A DNA stretch of 64,000 bases from Nitrososphaerota archaeon (GTDB lineage Archaea > Thermoproteota > Nitrososphaeria > Nitrososphaerales > UBA183): NCBI GenBank assembly GCA_027886865.1, contig JAPCJR010000005.1:53527-117526 (forward strand), read 5' to 3'. The notes beneath the pieces are model-generated. The model saw only the letters and a program-made list of their open reading frames with translations, was not told the origin of the DNA and made no database searches. A program made the position numbers and the translations under genes. Positions 24,205 through 32,621 of the stretch are shown here, piece after piece (position 1 is the stretch's first letter; each line of letters begins with the position of its first letter).

Positions 24205-25674
24205 TTGAAGACCGACTATGATGTGATAATAGCTGGCGGAGGCATGGCGGGACTGATAACCGCGTCCGCCATAGGCTATTACTCGAAGAAAGCCGCACGC
24301 GTCCTGGTCGTTGACAGGAACCCTCCCGAGGATGCCGGGAAGAAGACGAACAACGGGTGGACCTGTGGGGACGCGACGAGCCTGAACAGCCTGAATTTCC
24401 TGGAGAAGAACATAGGCATCAAGTATGGGTCTCCAGAGCTCGAGCACCCGGTGAAGGGAGTGCTGGTCTACTCCCCGGATCACAAGACCAAGGTGCGGTT
24501 CGAAGGTGAGGGCTACATCCTCAACAGGAAGCTGCTGCCGCAGCGGCAGGTCAGCGACGCCAAGGGGTTCGACGTCGAGATCAAGTTCAACACGAGCGCC
24601 GACAGGCTCCTCTCGGAGAATGGGTACGTCACGGGAGTGACCGGCAGGACGGAGGACGGCGGAGCCTTCAAAGCGACAGCCAAGGTCGTGATAGACGCCA
24701 CTGGCTCGTCCTCTGTCCTGAGGAAGTTCCTCCCAATCGAGAGCAACATAGAGAAGGAGATCGACATGGATGATATCGAGGCGACGGGCCGGTACATCGT
24801 CGACTTCGACCAGGGGAAGGAGGACGAGACGTACTTCACACCCGACTACTGCCTCATCCATCTCGATCAGTTCATCGCGCCGGCAGGGTACGCCTGGGTC
24901 TTCCCAAAGGGTAAGAACCGCGTCAACATAGGGCTCGGGGTCTCCAAATCGGGCCTGACCCGCCGCAACAAGAAGTTCAAGCTCACAGACAACCTGCAGA
25001 ACCTGATCGACAAGTACATGAAGGACAACCCTTCCATCAAAAACCCGCGGCTCTCTACGGGTCCCGAATTCGACGGGAACTCCAAGGGTAACTGGCAGGT
25101 CCCGGTCAGGAGGCACAACGACTGCATGGTCGCGAACGGCTTTGCGGTAGTGGGGGACGCCGCATGGCTGCCTCGTCCGCTCGACGCGGGTGGAATCGGG
25201 CCGTCAATGTATGCCAGCGTCATACTGGGGAAGGTGGTGGTGCAGTCTCTGCAGGCGAACGACTTCAGCCAAGAGGCGCTCTGGGGCTACAACGTCGAAT
25301 ACATGACCACTCACGGCTACCAGATGGCCAGCTTCGAGGTCCTCAGGAGGTACCTGCAGACGCTCACCAACGAGCAGATTAACTATGGGATGAAGCACTT
25401 CCTCTCCGAGGAAGACGTCAGGGCGATTGGGGAGAGGCGCCATCCGGAGTTCAACAGGGCCCAGATAATGAACCCGATACTCCTCCTGAGGGCGCTGAGC
25501 GAGTACGAACTGGCCAAGGGGCTACGGTACACGGCGAAGAAGAGCCAGACCCTAGTGGAGCACAACCTCGCCTACCCGACGTCGCCCAAGGGCTTCGCGG
25601 ACTGGAAGAAGATACTCCTGAGAGAGATAGACGAGACGACCGAAAAGTTCAAGCCCATAGAGGTGGCGGGTTAG
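24205..25674 (+). CDS. geranylgeranyl reductase family FAD-dependent oxidoreductase
   Basis: 489 residues. FAD-binding YDVIIAGGGMAGLITASAI at residues 4-22, VVIDATGSSSVLRKFLP, PAGYAWVFPKGKNRVNIGLGVS (the YxWxFPKxxxxxxG motif of the family), and the GD motif GFAVVGDAAWLPRPLDAGGIGPSMYASVILG. The C-terminal 130 residues are helical. These enzymes saturate geranylgeranyl chains of archaeal lipids or menaquinone side chains. TTG start at 24205 has a strong Shine-Dalgarno GGAGGT at 24190-24195. The next gene starts directly behind its stop. Confidence 0.9.
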   Translation: MKTDYDVIIAGGGMAGLITASAIGYYSKKAARVLVVDRNPPEDAGKKTNNGWTCGDATSLNSLNFLEKNIGIKYGSPELEHPVKGVLVYSPDHKTKVRFEGEGYILNRKLLPQRQVSDAKGFDVEIKFNTSADRLLSENGYVTGVTGRTEDGGAFKATAKVVIDATGSSSVLRKFLPIESNIEKEIDMDDIEATGRYIVDFDQGKEDETYFTPDYCLIHLDQFIAPAGYAWVFPKGKNRVNIGLGVSKSGLTRRNKKFKLTDNLQNLIDKYMKDNPSIKNPRLSTGPEFDGNSKGNWQVPVRRHNDCMVANGFAVVGDAAWLPRPLDAGGIGPSMYASVILGKVVVQSLQANDFSQEALWGYNVEYMTTHGYQMASFEVLRRYLQTLTNEQINYGMKHFLSEEDVRAIGERRHPEFNRAQIMNPILLLRALSEYELAKGLRYTAKKSQTLVEHNLAYPTSPKGFADWKKILLREIDETTEKFKPIEVAG

Positions 25675-27330
25675 GTGCCCAGGTCGCTCGACGACGACAT
25701 AGTCGCCCTCTGGCAAGAGCTCTCCCCGTCGGGAGCGTACCTCCTCGGGTGGGATGAGTTTGCCGGCATGCTGTTCATCCCGAGCAGCGAGAACATCAAG
25801 GACGCGCTGGAGAAGGTGCGAGCGCTGAGGAGGAGGGCCGAGAACGACGTGCAGGCCAAGGTCCTGGACAGCATCGAGATATCACTGCTACTGCCTGAGC
25901 CCCAGCCAATACTCGACGAAATTGTCGGGTCGATATTCGTCCACCTGACGAAGGAGGGGCCGAACGACAAACATCTCGCGTCGCTGGTCGCGGCCTCGTC
26001 GAAGGCCCTCGACGCCACCCAGAAGAGGTTCAAGGGCGTCAAAGTGCCTTCCGCCGTCAAGGCGCTGGCGCTTTACAGGCTGGACGGAGTCCTCGAGATT
26101 CTCGAGTCCGTGAAACGCGTCACCAAGAACAAGAAGCTGAAGGAGGACTGCGACAGGCTCGCTGTTAAGGTCAAGAAGTTCGTCGCACAATATGAGCTCG
26201 AGGGGTTCGGAAAGGGGACCTTCGAGGAGGTCGAGAAGGTCTTCCAGAAGCAGAAGTTCGCGCTCGGCCGGGAGAAGTTCTACCGGGCCGCTCTGGAGGG
26301 GGGATTCGACTATGACGAGACCCCGGACCAGCTGGAGCAGAAGGCCCTGAAGTGGATAGACGACGAGCTTCCACGATATCGGGACGTCATCAAGAGGTTG
26401 GCCAAACACTACAGGTGCGAGGCGACTCCGGACGCCGTGCAGAAGAAGATCGTCGAGAGGCAGAAACTCAAGCCCCAACAGCTCCTGCGGGTCACCAACT
26501 CCATCCGGAAGGTAGTCCAGGACTTCACCGACGAGTCGGTGGTCAGGATCAACAAGAACTACAAGACGAAGGTGATAGAGACGCCCGTCTACCTGAGCGG
26601 CACGATGCCCACGGGCGCGGCGATGTTCTTCGACACGTTCACGAAGAAGCCCTTCCAGGTCTACTTCCTCACCACGGACCCTAAGAGGAACCCTCCCAAG
26701 TCGGTCTCCCAGCTCATCAACCTCCTGGTACACGAGGAGTACGGCCACTGCGTCAACCACTCCAACAGCGTGCTCGGGTCCGGTGCGAAGCCATCTCAGA
26801 TCGAGCTGATAAATTCGCTGCTCGTCGGACCGGTGTCCGAGGGGCTGTCGTTCAACAGGGAGAGGGAGTTCATGGAGGCTTCGCTCGCCCTGAAGGGGAA
26901 GGAACCCCTTAGCAAGGCGGAGAAGAACTACATCGCCCTCCTGGAGAAGCACGGCGGCTTCGAACTGTTGAACATGGAGCTGGAGTTCGAGACGAGGAAG
27001 TACAGGCTGATCAGGTTCCTCCGCGTCGTGGGAGACGTCCGCATCAACACGAACAAGCAGGGCCTCTTCGAGTTCATCGATTGGGCGAACAAGTACACCG
27101 GTGTCGAGAGGAGCAACGTCTACTACAATCTCTTCCCTGCGCACGAGGGGATGTTCCCGGGGTACGCGACCTGCTACGCGGTTGTCGGCGAAGAGATACA
27201 CGAGATCGAGAACAGGCTGACAGACCCGAAGAAGAGGATAAAGTTCTCCACCTACCTCACCGGCATCGGGTTCCCTCCGAGGAGCGTGTACAGGCAGAGG
27301 CTTGAGGACTTCGCGGCCTCCCTCGAGTAG
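25675..27330 (+). CDS. HExxH zinc metallopeptidase, DUF885/gluzincin-like
   Basis: 551 residues. Zinc-binding helix INLLVHEEYGHCVNHSNSV (HEEYGH, about residues 351-356) with a likely third ligand Glu in VGPVSEGLSF. Other family-like segments: TPVYLSGTMPTGAAMFFDTFTKKPFQVYFLTTD, FPAHEGMFPGYATCYAVVGEEI near the C terminus. The N-terminal 330 residues are helical. Cytosolic (no signal). GTG start at 25675 directly follows the GGR-family stop, so co-transcribed. Peptide substrate unknown. Confidence 0.7.
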   Translation: MPRSLDDDIVALWQELSPSGAYLLGWDEFAGMLFIPSSENIKDALEKVRALRRRAENDVQAKVLDSIEISLLLPEPQPILDEIVGSIFVHLTKEGPNDKHLASLVAASSKALDATQKRFKGVKVPSAVKALALYRLDGVLEILESVKRVTKNKKLKEDCDRLAVKVKKFVAQYELEGFGKGTFEEVEKVFQKQKFALGREKFYRAALEGGFDYDETPDQLEQKALKWIDDELPRYRDVIKRLAKHYRCEATPDAVQKKIVERQKLKPQQLLRVTNSIRKVVQDFTDESVVRINKNYKTKVIETPVYLSGTMPTGAAMFFDTFTKKPFQVYFLTTDPKRNPPKSVSQLINLLVHEEYGHCVNHSNSVLGSGAKPSQIELINSLLVGPVSEGLSFNREREFMEASLALKGKEPLSKAEKNYIALLEKHGGFELLNMELEFETRKYRLIRFLRVVGDVRINTNKQGLFEFIDWANKYTGVERSNVYYNLFPAHEGMFPGYATCYAVVGEEIHEIENRLTDPKKRIKFSTYLTGIGFPPRSVYRQRLEDFAASLE

Positions 27331-27353
27331 GCAACACGCAAGGATGAGAAGAT

Positions 27354-27364
27354 TCAAATAAATT
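27354..27364 (+). promoter_or_regulatory. promoter of the nuoH operon
   Basis: CAAATAAATTA in an otherwise GC-rich context, about 35 bases before the TTG start of nuoH at 27396. Confidence 0.5.
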
Positions 27365-27395
27365 ATCGCGACTGCGGCAACCCGTGGCCTGACCG

Positions 27396-28580
27396 TTGAC
27401 AAAGACCATAGTGACGTTCAGGGGCTTCATCCTCCACATAGTCTGGCTCCTGCTCTGGGTGGTGGCCATCGTCGCGGTCGCTTCGGTGCCCGCATACTTC
27501 GTCCTCAACGCGTTCGGGATCAACCTGCTGAGCCTCCTAAGGCAGTTCGTCGCGAACCCGCAGGAGCTGCCCGACTTCATGATGTCACTCATGCAGACCG
27601 AGCCGACCAAGAGCCTCTTCCTCTTCACCACATTCCCGGGGTTCACCTTCGCCGCGCTCTTCTCCAGCATACTCATGATCTGGGTCGAACGGAAGTTCGT
27701 CGCGAAGATACAGCTCAGGGTCGGCCCGCAGTACGCCGGAAAGTACGGAGGGATACTGCAGAACTTCGCCGACCTGTTCAAGCTCCTCTTCAAGGAGATA
27801 ATAATCCCCGACAAGGCCGACAAGAAGGTCTTCCTCGCCGTGCCGCTGGCCCTGATGTTCGTCGCAGGCGCCCTCCTGGCGCTCGTGCCGGTCGCCCCTG
27901 ACTTTTACATCGCGAACCCGTCGGTTGGCGTGATCCTGGTGTTCGCCCTGATCGGTTTCTCGCCGATAATCGCTCTCCTCGCAGGCTGGGCGAGCAACAG
28001 CAAGTACTCGTTCCTCGGGGGGCTCAGGGCGCTCCACCAGATGGTGGCCTACGAGATACCTATGATCCTGTCCGTGCTCGGAGTGGTCGTGCTTTCCGGC
28101 TCGCTGAGCCTCGTCAGCATAGTCGAGGCGCAGGGCAGCATCTGGTTCATCCTCCTTCAGCCAGTAGGCGCGGTGGTCTTCTTCGTGGCGATGCTGGCGG
28201 AGCTTGAGAGAATCCCGTTCGACCTGCCCGAGGCGGACTCCGAGCTGGTCGCAGGGTGGCAGACGGAGTATTCGGGGATGACCTTCGGGATATTCACGCT
28301 GGCTACCTACATCAAGTTCTACGCGCTCTCCGGCATCTTCACGGTCTTCTTCCTCGGCGGCTGGTATGGCCCCTCCCCCGTCCCGCCGGAGATATGGTTC
28401 GTGCTCAAGACCTTCCTGATCATGCTCCTGATGATGCTCCCGCGCGCGGTGATGCCGAGGGTCAGGATAGACACCCTGCTCAGGGGAGGCTGGTCGAAGC
28501 TCATGCTCCTCACGTTCGTCAACCTGTTCCTGGCGCTGCTCATAGTCTCGCTCGGGCTCTACCACATGGGAGGCCTCTGA
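27396..28580 (+). CDS. nuoH: complex I subunit H
   Basis: 394 residues, eight or nine transmembrane helices; forms the quinone chamber with NuoB and NuoD. Signatures: WVERKFVAKIQLRVGPQYAGKYGGILQNFADLFKLLFKE and ELERIPFDLPEADSELVAGWQTEYSGM, both highly diagnostic. TTG start at 27396. It opens the second nuo block, 12 kb away from nuoD, its usual neighbour. Confidence 0.96.
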   Translation: MTKTIVTFRGFILHIVWLLLWVVAIVAVASVPAYFVLNAFGINLLSLLRQFVANPQELPDFMMSLMQTEPTKSLFLFTTFPGFTFAALFSSILMIWVERKFVAKIQLRVGPQYAGKYGGILQNFADLFKLLFKEIIIPDKADKKVFLAVPLALMFVAGALLALVPVAPDFYIANPSVGVILVFALIGFSPIIALLAGWASNSKYSFLGGLRALHQMVAYEIPMILSVLGVVVLSGSLSLVSIVEAQGSIWFILLQPVGAVVFFVAMLAELERIPFDLPEADSELVAGWQTEYSGMTFGIFTLATYIKFYALSGIFTVFFLGGWYGPSPVPPEIWFVLKTFLIMLLMMLPRAVMPRVRIDTLLRGGWSKLMLLTFVNLFLALLIVSLGLYHMGGL

Positions 28581-28581
28581 G

Positions 28582-30210
28582 ACGGGCATCCTCTCCTCCG
28601 TCAAGGCCGCCTTCGTCTCCACCTGGTCGGGGATACGGCACTTCTTCAAACCGCGGCTGACCCTCAAGTATCCGGACCAGAAGCTCGACCTACAGGGAAC
28701 CGGGTACAAGTTCGACGCGAAGACCGGCGTGGGCACGCCAGGGTTCAAGGGAAGGCACCTCCTCATCGAGGACAAGTGCACCGGCTGCCAGCTCTGCGCC
28801 ATCGCTTGCGACGGAATCGCTGTGGCGATAGACATGCAACCGCTCGACCTCAAGAGGAACCACAACAAGAAGGACATCTGGCCAGCGGTTGACTACGGAC
28901 GCTGTGTTTTTTGCGGACTTTGTGTTGATTATACGCAAGAAATTCAAGTAAATCCCGGCCTTAAACCAATAAATCAGATAACCGTCGGCGAGCTCGTTCT
29001 GACCCACTTGGGGGAGTATAAACCGGTGACCAAGGTCTGGAACATGAACTATAGTGGACCATTCTACAGGATCTATGTCTATGGAAAACCGGAGCCGCTC
29101 GCTTGCACCGCTGACCATAAGATAATCGCCGTCTCGAGGCCTCTCTCAAACAGAAAGGACAGACGTCTCCTCCGAGTTACCACTCCCATGGCGTTCTACA
29201 AATCTGCAGAACTCAAGTGCGGTGACTATCTCGTCAGCCCAATCGTCCGCAAAGTGGTCCATACTGATAGGTATGAGAAGGACGTTCTGGTGTACAGGGG
29301 AGGGAAGACGACCCGGCGGCTATCGCTCGACGCTTCACCCGAGCTCTTCCGTCTTATCGGATACTACTTCGCCGAAGGTTCATGCGACGGAGGACGGAGG
29401 GTCAACTTTGATTTCAACGAGAATGAGCGAGATACCCATGCCAAAGACTGCGGTGACCTGGTCGCCGCCTTCTTCGGAAAGGGTTGCAAGATAAAGAAGA
29501 ATGGTGAGCACGGGCTGAGGCTGGCCCTGGACTCTGCGATTGCGGAGGACTTTTTCTCGCAGTTTGGGAACGGTGCCGAGAACAAGAAGATGCCCGATTG
29601 GGTCTTCTTCGCCGAACCGTCTAAGCAATTGGAGCTGCTAAAGGGGGAATGGCAAGGGGATGGGTGCAGGGTGAGACAGTCCCGACAAAAGTACCTGAAT
29701 ATCACCACAACTTCCAAGACCTTAGCCTTCCAGCTGCAATCGGTCTACGCAAGGCTGGGAATCGTCGCCACCATCGACAGCGAACAGTCGCCCAACCGTC
29801 TCCGGTCCTATCATGTCAACGTATTCGGCCGATGGGCGATCAGGCTCGCGAAGATGTGGAACGTGGAGTTCGATTACACGCCGACGAAGCACACGGACAA
29901 GTTCCTCATTGACGACAAGTACGTCTATATGCCAATCAGGAGCATCGAGGTTGAACAGGTCGAGGGCCGACACGTAATGGATGTGACCGTCGAGGATGAC
30001 CACACCTTCGCACCTCTGGGGCTGGCGACCAGCAACTGCGTCGATGCCTGTCCTTTCGACGCCCTCGTCATGACCAACGAGTACGAGCTGGCGGGCTACG
30101 ACAGAGCCAGCCTGAAGTACACCCCCGAGATGCTCTTCGTCCCGCCCAAACCGACGGGCACGTTCAAGGTGAAGATAGACCCGGAAAAGGGAACCGCCAA
30201 GCATGGTTGA
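28582..30210 (+). CDS. nuoI: complex I subunit I precursor interrupted by an intein
   Basis: Two-[4Fe-4S] ferredoxin-like subunit. Ligand motifs CTGCQLCAIAC (first) and CVFCGLC-VDAC-P (second, split by the intein). The N-terminal region encoded from 28588 (ILSSVKAAFVSTWSGIRHFFKPRL, then TLKYPDQKLDLQG) matches the NuoI amphipathic anchor, but the frame has no ATG, GTG or TTG before 28729. A stop at 28543 limits it upstream; an ACG at 28582, 8 bases after GGAGG (28569-28573), is the best candidate start. A GTG start at 28729 would delete the anchor. Mature length from 28582 is about 170 residues. The end overlaps nuoJ. Confidence 0.9.
   Translation, partial: TGILSSVKAAFVSTWSGIRHFFKPRLTLKYPDQKLDLQGTGYKFDAKTGVGTPGFKGRHLLIEDKCTGCQLCAIACDGIAVAIDMQPLDLKRNHNKKDIWPAVDYGRCVFCGLCVDYTQEIQVNPGLKPINQITVGELVLTHLGEYKPVTKVWNMNYSGPFYRIYVYGKPEPLACTADHKIIAVSRPLSNRKDRRLLRVTTPMAFYKSAELKCGDYLVSPIVRKVVHTDRYEKDVLVYRGGKTTRRLSLDASPELFRLIGYYFAEGSCDGGRRVNFDFNENERDTHAKDCGDLVAAFFGKGCKIKKNGEHGLRLALDSAIAEDFFSQFGNGAENKKMPDWVFFAEPSKQLELLKGEWQGDGCRVRQSRQKYLNITTTSKTLAFQLQSVYARLGIVATIDSEQSPNRLRSYHVNVFGRWAIRLAKMWNVEFDYTPTKHTDKFLIDDKYVYMPIRSIEVEQVEGRHVMDVTVEDDHTFAPLGLATSNCVDACPFDALVMTNEYELAGYDRASLKYTPEMLFVPPKPTGTFKVKIDPEKGTAKHG
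28921..30036 (+). mobile_element. NuoI intein with LAGLIDADG endonuclease (372 residues)
   Basis: Begins CVDYTQEIQVNPGLKPI (block A), block B LACTADHKIIAV (T-x-x-H), ends FAPLGLATSN followed by Cys+1 of the C-extein (CVDACPFDAL). The penultimate residue is Ser, not the usual His, a known tolerated variant. Endonuclease helices: LFRLIGYYFAEGSCDG and LLKGEWQGDGCRVR; the second is weak. The intein's own first three residues (CVD) repeat the first three of the C-extein (CVD). The 7 codons upstream (TGT GTT TTT TGC GGA CTT) have T/A-ending bases unlike the rest of nuoI. Confidence 0.93.
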
Positions 30211-30712
30211 CCTGAACGACGCGGCTTTCGTGGGCATGGCGGTGGTGGTGGTCGGAGGGGCCATCTCTGCCCTCGAATCGAGAGAGATCGTCTACGGGGC
30301 GATAGGCCTGGCGTTCAGCTTCTTCGGGGTGGCCGGACTGTTCTTCATGCTCGACGCCCCCTTCGTGGCCGTCTTCCAGATCACCGTCTATATCGGCGCG
30401 GTCGCCATCCTCATACTCTTCACGGTGATGCTCGTGAGGGAGGGGAGGTGGATGCGCGATTCGCTGGGTTCCCCCGAGAGGCTGGTCGGTGTCCTGACGG
30501 CGGCGGCGCTCGCGTTCTCGCTCGCTCTCTCCTTCGCGGCCTCCGACCTCGCGAATGCGGTCGAAAGCTCCACGGCGCCAAGCTTCACGGGGATAGGCCA
30601 GTTCATCGCCGGGCCGTTCGCGCCGGCGCTCGAGCTCCTGGCGCTCGTGCTCGCTGCCGCGATCCTCGGGGCGATGATGCTGGCCAAGGTGGAGAGGAAG
30701 GACCAGCCATGA
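30203..30712 (+). CDS. nuoJ: complex I subunit J
   Basis: 169 residues, five transmembrane helices. Helix 3 region APFVAVFQITVYIGAVAILILFTVMLV is the NuoJ hallmark with the pi-bulge Tyr. ATG at 30203 lies inside the last codons of nuoI and the gene overlaps nuoK by four bases. Confidence 0.93.
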   Translation: MVDLNDAAFVGMAVVVVGGAISALESREIVYGAIGLAFSFFGVAGLFFMLDAPFVAVFQITVYIGAVAILILFTVMLVREGRWMRDSLGSPERLVGVLTAAALAFSLALSFAASDLANAVESSTAPSFTGIGQFIAGPFAPALELLALVLAAAILGAMMLAKVERKDQP

Positions 30713-31017
30713 TCGCGCTCGACGACTATCTGTTCGTCTCCGCGGCGCTGTTCTCCGTGGGCGTCTACGGCCTCGTGACCAAGCGGAACGCGATGAGGCT
30801 CGTCTTCTCGGTCGAGATGCTCATCAACGCCGCCAACATCAACTTCATCGCCTTCAACCGGTACCTGTGGGCCGGCGCGCCCTTCGGCCAGACCGTGGTC
30901 CTCTTCTCGATAGCCCTCGCTGCGGGAGAGGCCGCCGTGATACTAGCGGTCGTCGTCGTGGCGTACAGGATTCACGACGACGTCGACGTCAGCGAGCTGA
31001 AGAGCCTCGGAGGATGA
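30709..31017 (+). CDS. nuoK: complex I subunit K
   Basis: 102 residues from ATG 30709 (overlapping the nuoJ stop). Three transmembrane helices. Conserved membrane Glu in FSVEMLINAANINF (helix 2) and in ALAAGEAAVILAVVVV (helix 3), the proton-path residues of NuoK. Confidence 0.95.
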   Translation: MIALDDYLFVSAALFSVGVYGLVTKRNAMRLVFSVEMLINAANINFIAFNRYLWAGAPFGQTVVLFSIALAAGEAAVILAVVVVAYRIHDDVDVSELKSLGG

Positions 31018-31111
31018 TGGCGTTACAGCACATCGACGCCCATCCGGTTCGCGGCTCGCGGGTCAGATTCCTGCATTGTGGCCCGCACTTCTCATTCCGA
31101 GGTAAACCACA

Positions 31112-32620
31112 GTGACAGTCCCCTATGTCCTCCTGCAGATGGTCGCGGTCCCGCTCGTCTTCTCGGTCATCGTCTTCGCGCTGGGAGGCCGATTGGGGAA
31201 ACGGGTCGGCTGGCTGGCGTTCGTGGCGCTGCTCTATACGACCGTTTTGATGGTACTCGTCGGCCTGGGTCTTTGGAACGGGGGCTCGTCGCTGCTGGAG
31301 AACTACGCATGGGGCCCGGTGTCGATCCTCGGGTTCGGGTTCTACGCGGATGACCTGAGCCTTCCCGTTGCGCTGGTGATGAACATCGTCTGCGCGACGA
31401 CGGCCGTGTACTCGATGGACTACATGAAACACCGACTGGAGGTGATGTACGGGGAGGAGAAAAAGGGGCAGTATTCCCTCTACTTCCTCAACTTCATGTT
31501 GCTTGACGCCGGTCTGATCGGGACCGCCCTCGCCACGAACCTGATCGAGCTGTACCTCTTCGTCGAGCTGATGCTGATACCTTCCGCCTTCATGGTCGCT
31601 CTCTTCGGCTACACAAACAAAGAACGGACGGCCATCATGTACTTCCTATGGAACCATCTAGGCGCTTTCATCTTCTTCGCTGGGATCATCCTCGCCTACG
31701 CCGGGACGGGGAGCTTCGAGATCTCGTCGCTCTACGGCATGCACGTCAACACACTGGCATACTGGGCCGCAGGTCTAATCCTGCTGGGCTGGCTGATCAA
31801 GATGGCCGTCTTCGGCGTCCACATGTGGCTTCCCACCGCCCACGCCGAGCACCCGACCTCCTTCGCTCCTTTCATCGTAACGATAGTCGGGGTCGGCAAC
31901 TACGTGGTCGTCCGGCTGTTGGTCCAGAACATGCCTACTGAGTTCTCGCCCTTCGCGTTCCCTCTTATGGTCGTCGCCGTGGCGACCATGGTCTACGGAG
32001 GGGCGATGACGATGATACAGAGCGACGTCAAGTATCTATACGCCTGGTCGACCATCGCGCAGAACGCTTACTCCCTCCTCGGTATCGGCAGTCTGAGCCT
32101 GCTCGGGATATCTGGAGGGATATTCTACTTCCTCAACCACATCATAGGGAAGACCATCCTGTTCTGCATCGCAGGCATCCTCATCTGCCAGATAGGGACC
32201 AGAGATATGCGGAAGATGGGCGGCCTCGCCGGCAAAATGCCGATCACCGCCACGCTCTGTGTCGTGGGTTCGCTGATCCTGTCGGCCGTTCCGCCGACGG
32301 GGGGCTTCCAGGCAGAATGGATCCTCTTCGTGGGGGTCCTCCAGAAGGGCGCGACCGGAGCCTCCGGGTGGTACCTCGCCGTGGGACTCGTGGGGCTTGC
32401 TGCCACACTGCTGACCGTCGCCTACACCTTCTGGCCCGTGCGACGCATGTTCTTCGGGGCGCTACCAGCTGAACTCTCCCAGGTAAAGGAGGCTCCACTT
32501 ACTATGACAGTGCCGCTGGTGTTCCTCGCGGCCCTCTCGATAGTCATCGGGATCTACCCTGACCTCATCTTCAAGTTCCTCTATCATTACGCCAGCATGG
32601 TACCATTCGGAGGCCCCTAG
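31112..32620 (+). CDS. nuoM: complex I antiporter-like subunit, first NuoM-type copy
   Basis: 502 residues, about 14 transmembrane helices. Proton-channel residues are kept: Glu in LFVELMLIPSAFMVALFGY (helix 5) and Lys in GWLIKMAVFGVHMWLPTAHAEHPTS (helix 7), plus broken helix 12 region. Located between nuoK and nuoL. Differs clearly from the second NuoM-like gene at 34760, so the locus encodes four antiporter-like subunits. GTG start at 31112, 94 bases after nuoK. Could be a duplicate taking the place of an Mrp-type or extra pumping subunit. Confidence 0.88.
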   Translation: MTVPYVLLQMVAVPLVFSVIVFALGGRLGKRVGWLAFVALLYTTVLMVLVGLGLWNGGSSLLENYAWGPVSILGFGFYADDLSLPVALVMNIVCATTAVYSMDYMKHRLEVMYGEEKKGQYSLYFLNFMLLDAGLIGTALATNLIELYLFVELMLIPSAFMVALFGYTNKERTAIMYFLWNHLGAFIFFAGIILAYAGTGSFEISSLYGMHVNTLAYWAAGLILLGWLIKMAVFGVHMWLPTAHAEHPTSFAPFIVTIVGVGNYVVVRLLVQNMPTEFSPFAFPLMVVAVATMVYGGAMTMIQSDVKYLYAWSTIAQNAYSLLGIGSLSLLGISGGIFYFLNHIIGKTILFCIAGILICQIGTRDMRKMGGLAGKMPITATLCVVGSLILSAVPPTGGFQAEWILFVGVLQKGATGASGWYLAVGLVGLAATLLTVAYTFWPVRRMFFGALPAELSQVKEAPLTMTVPLVFLAALSIVIGIYPDLIFKFLYHYASMVPFGGP

Positions 32621-32621
32621 A

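Noticed and set aside
25888..27402. 504-residue open frame on the minus strand
   Set aside because: Antisense shadow of the HExxH peptidase; low-complexity Leu/Val/Arg/Asp composition typical of GC-rich antisense frames.
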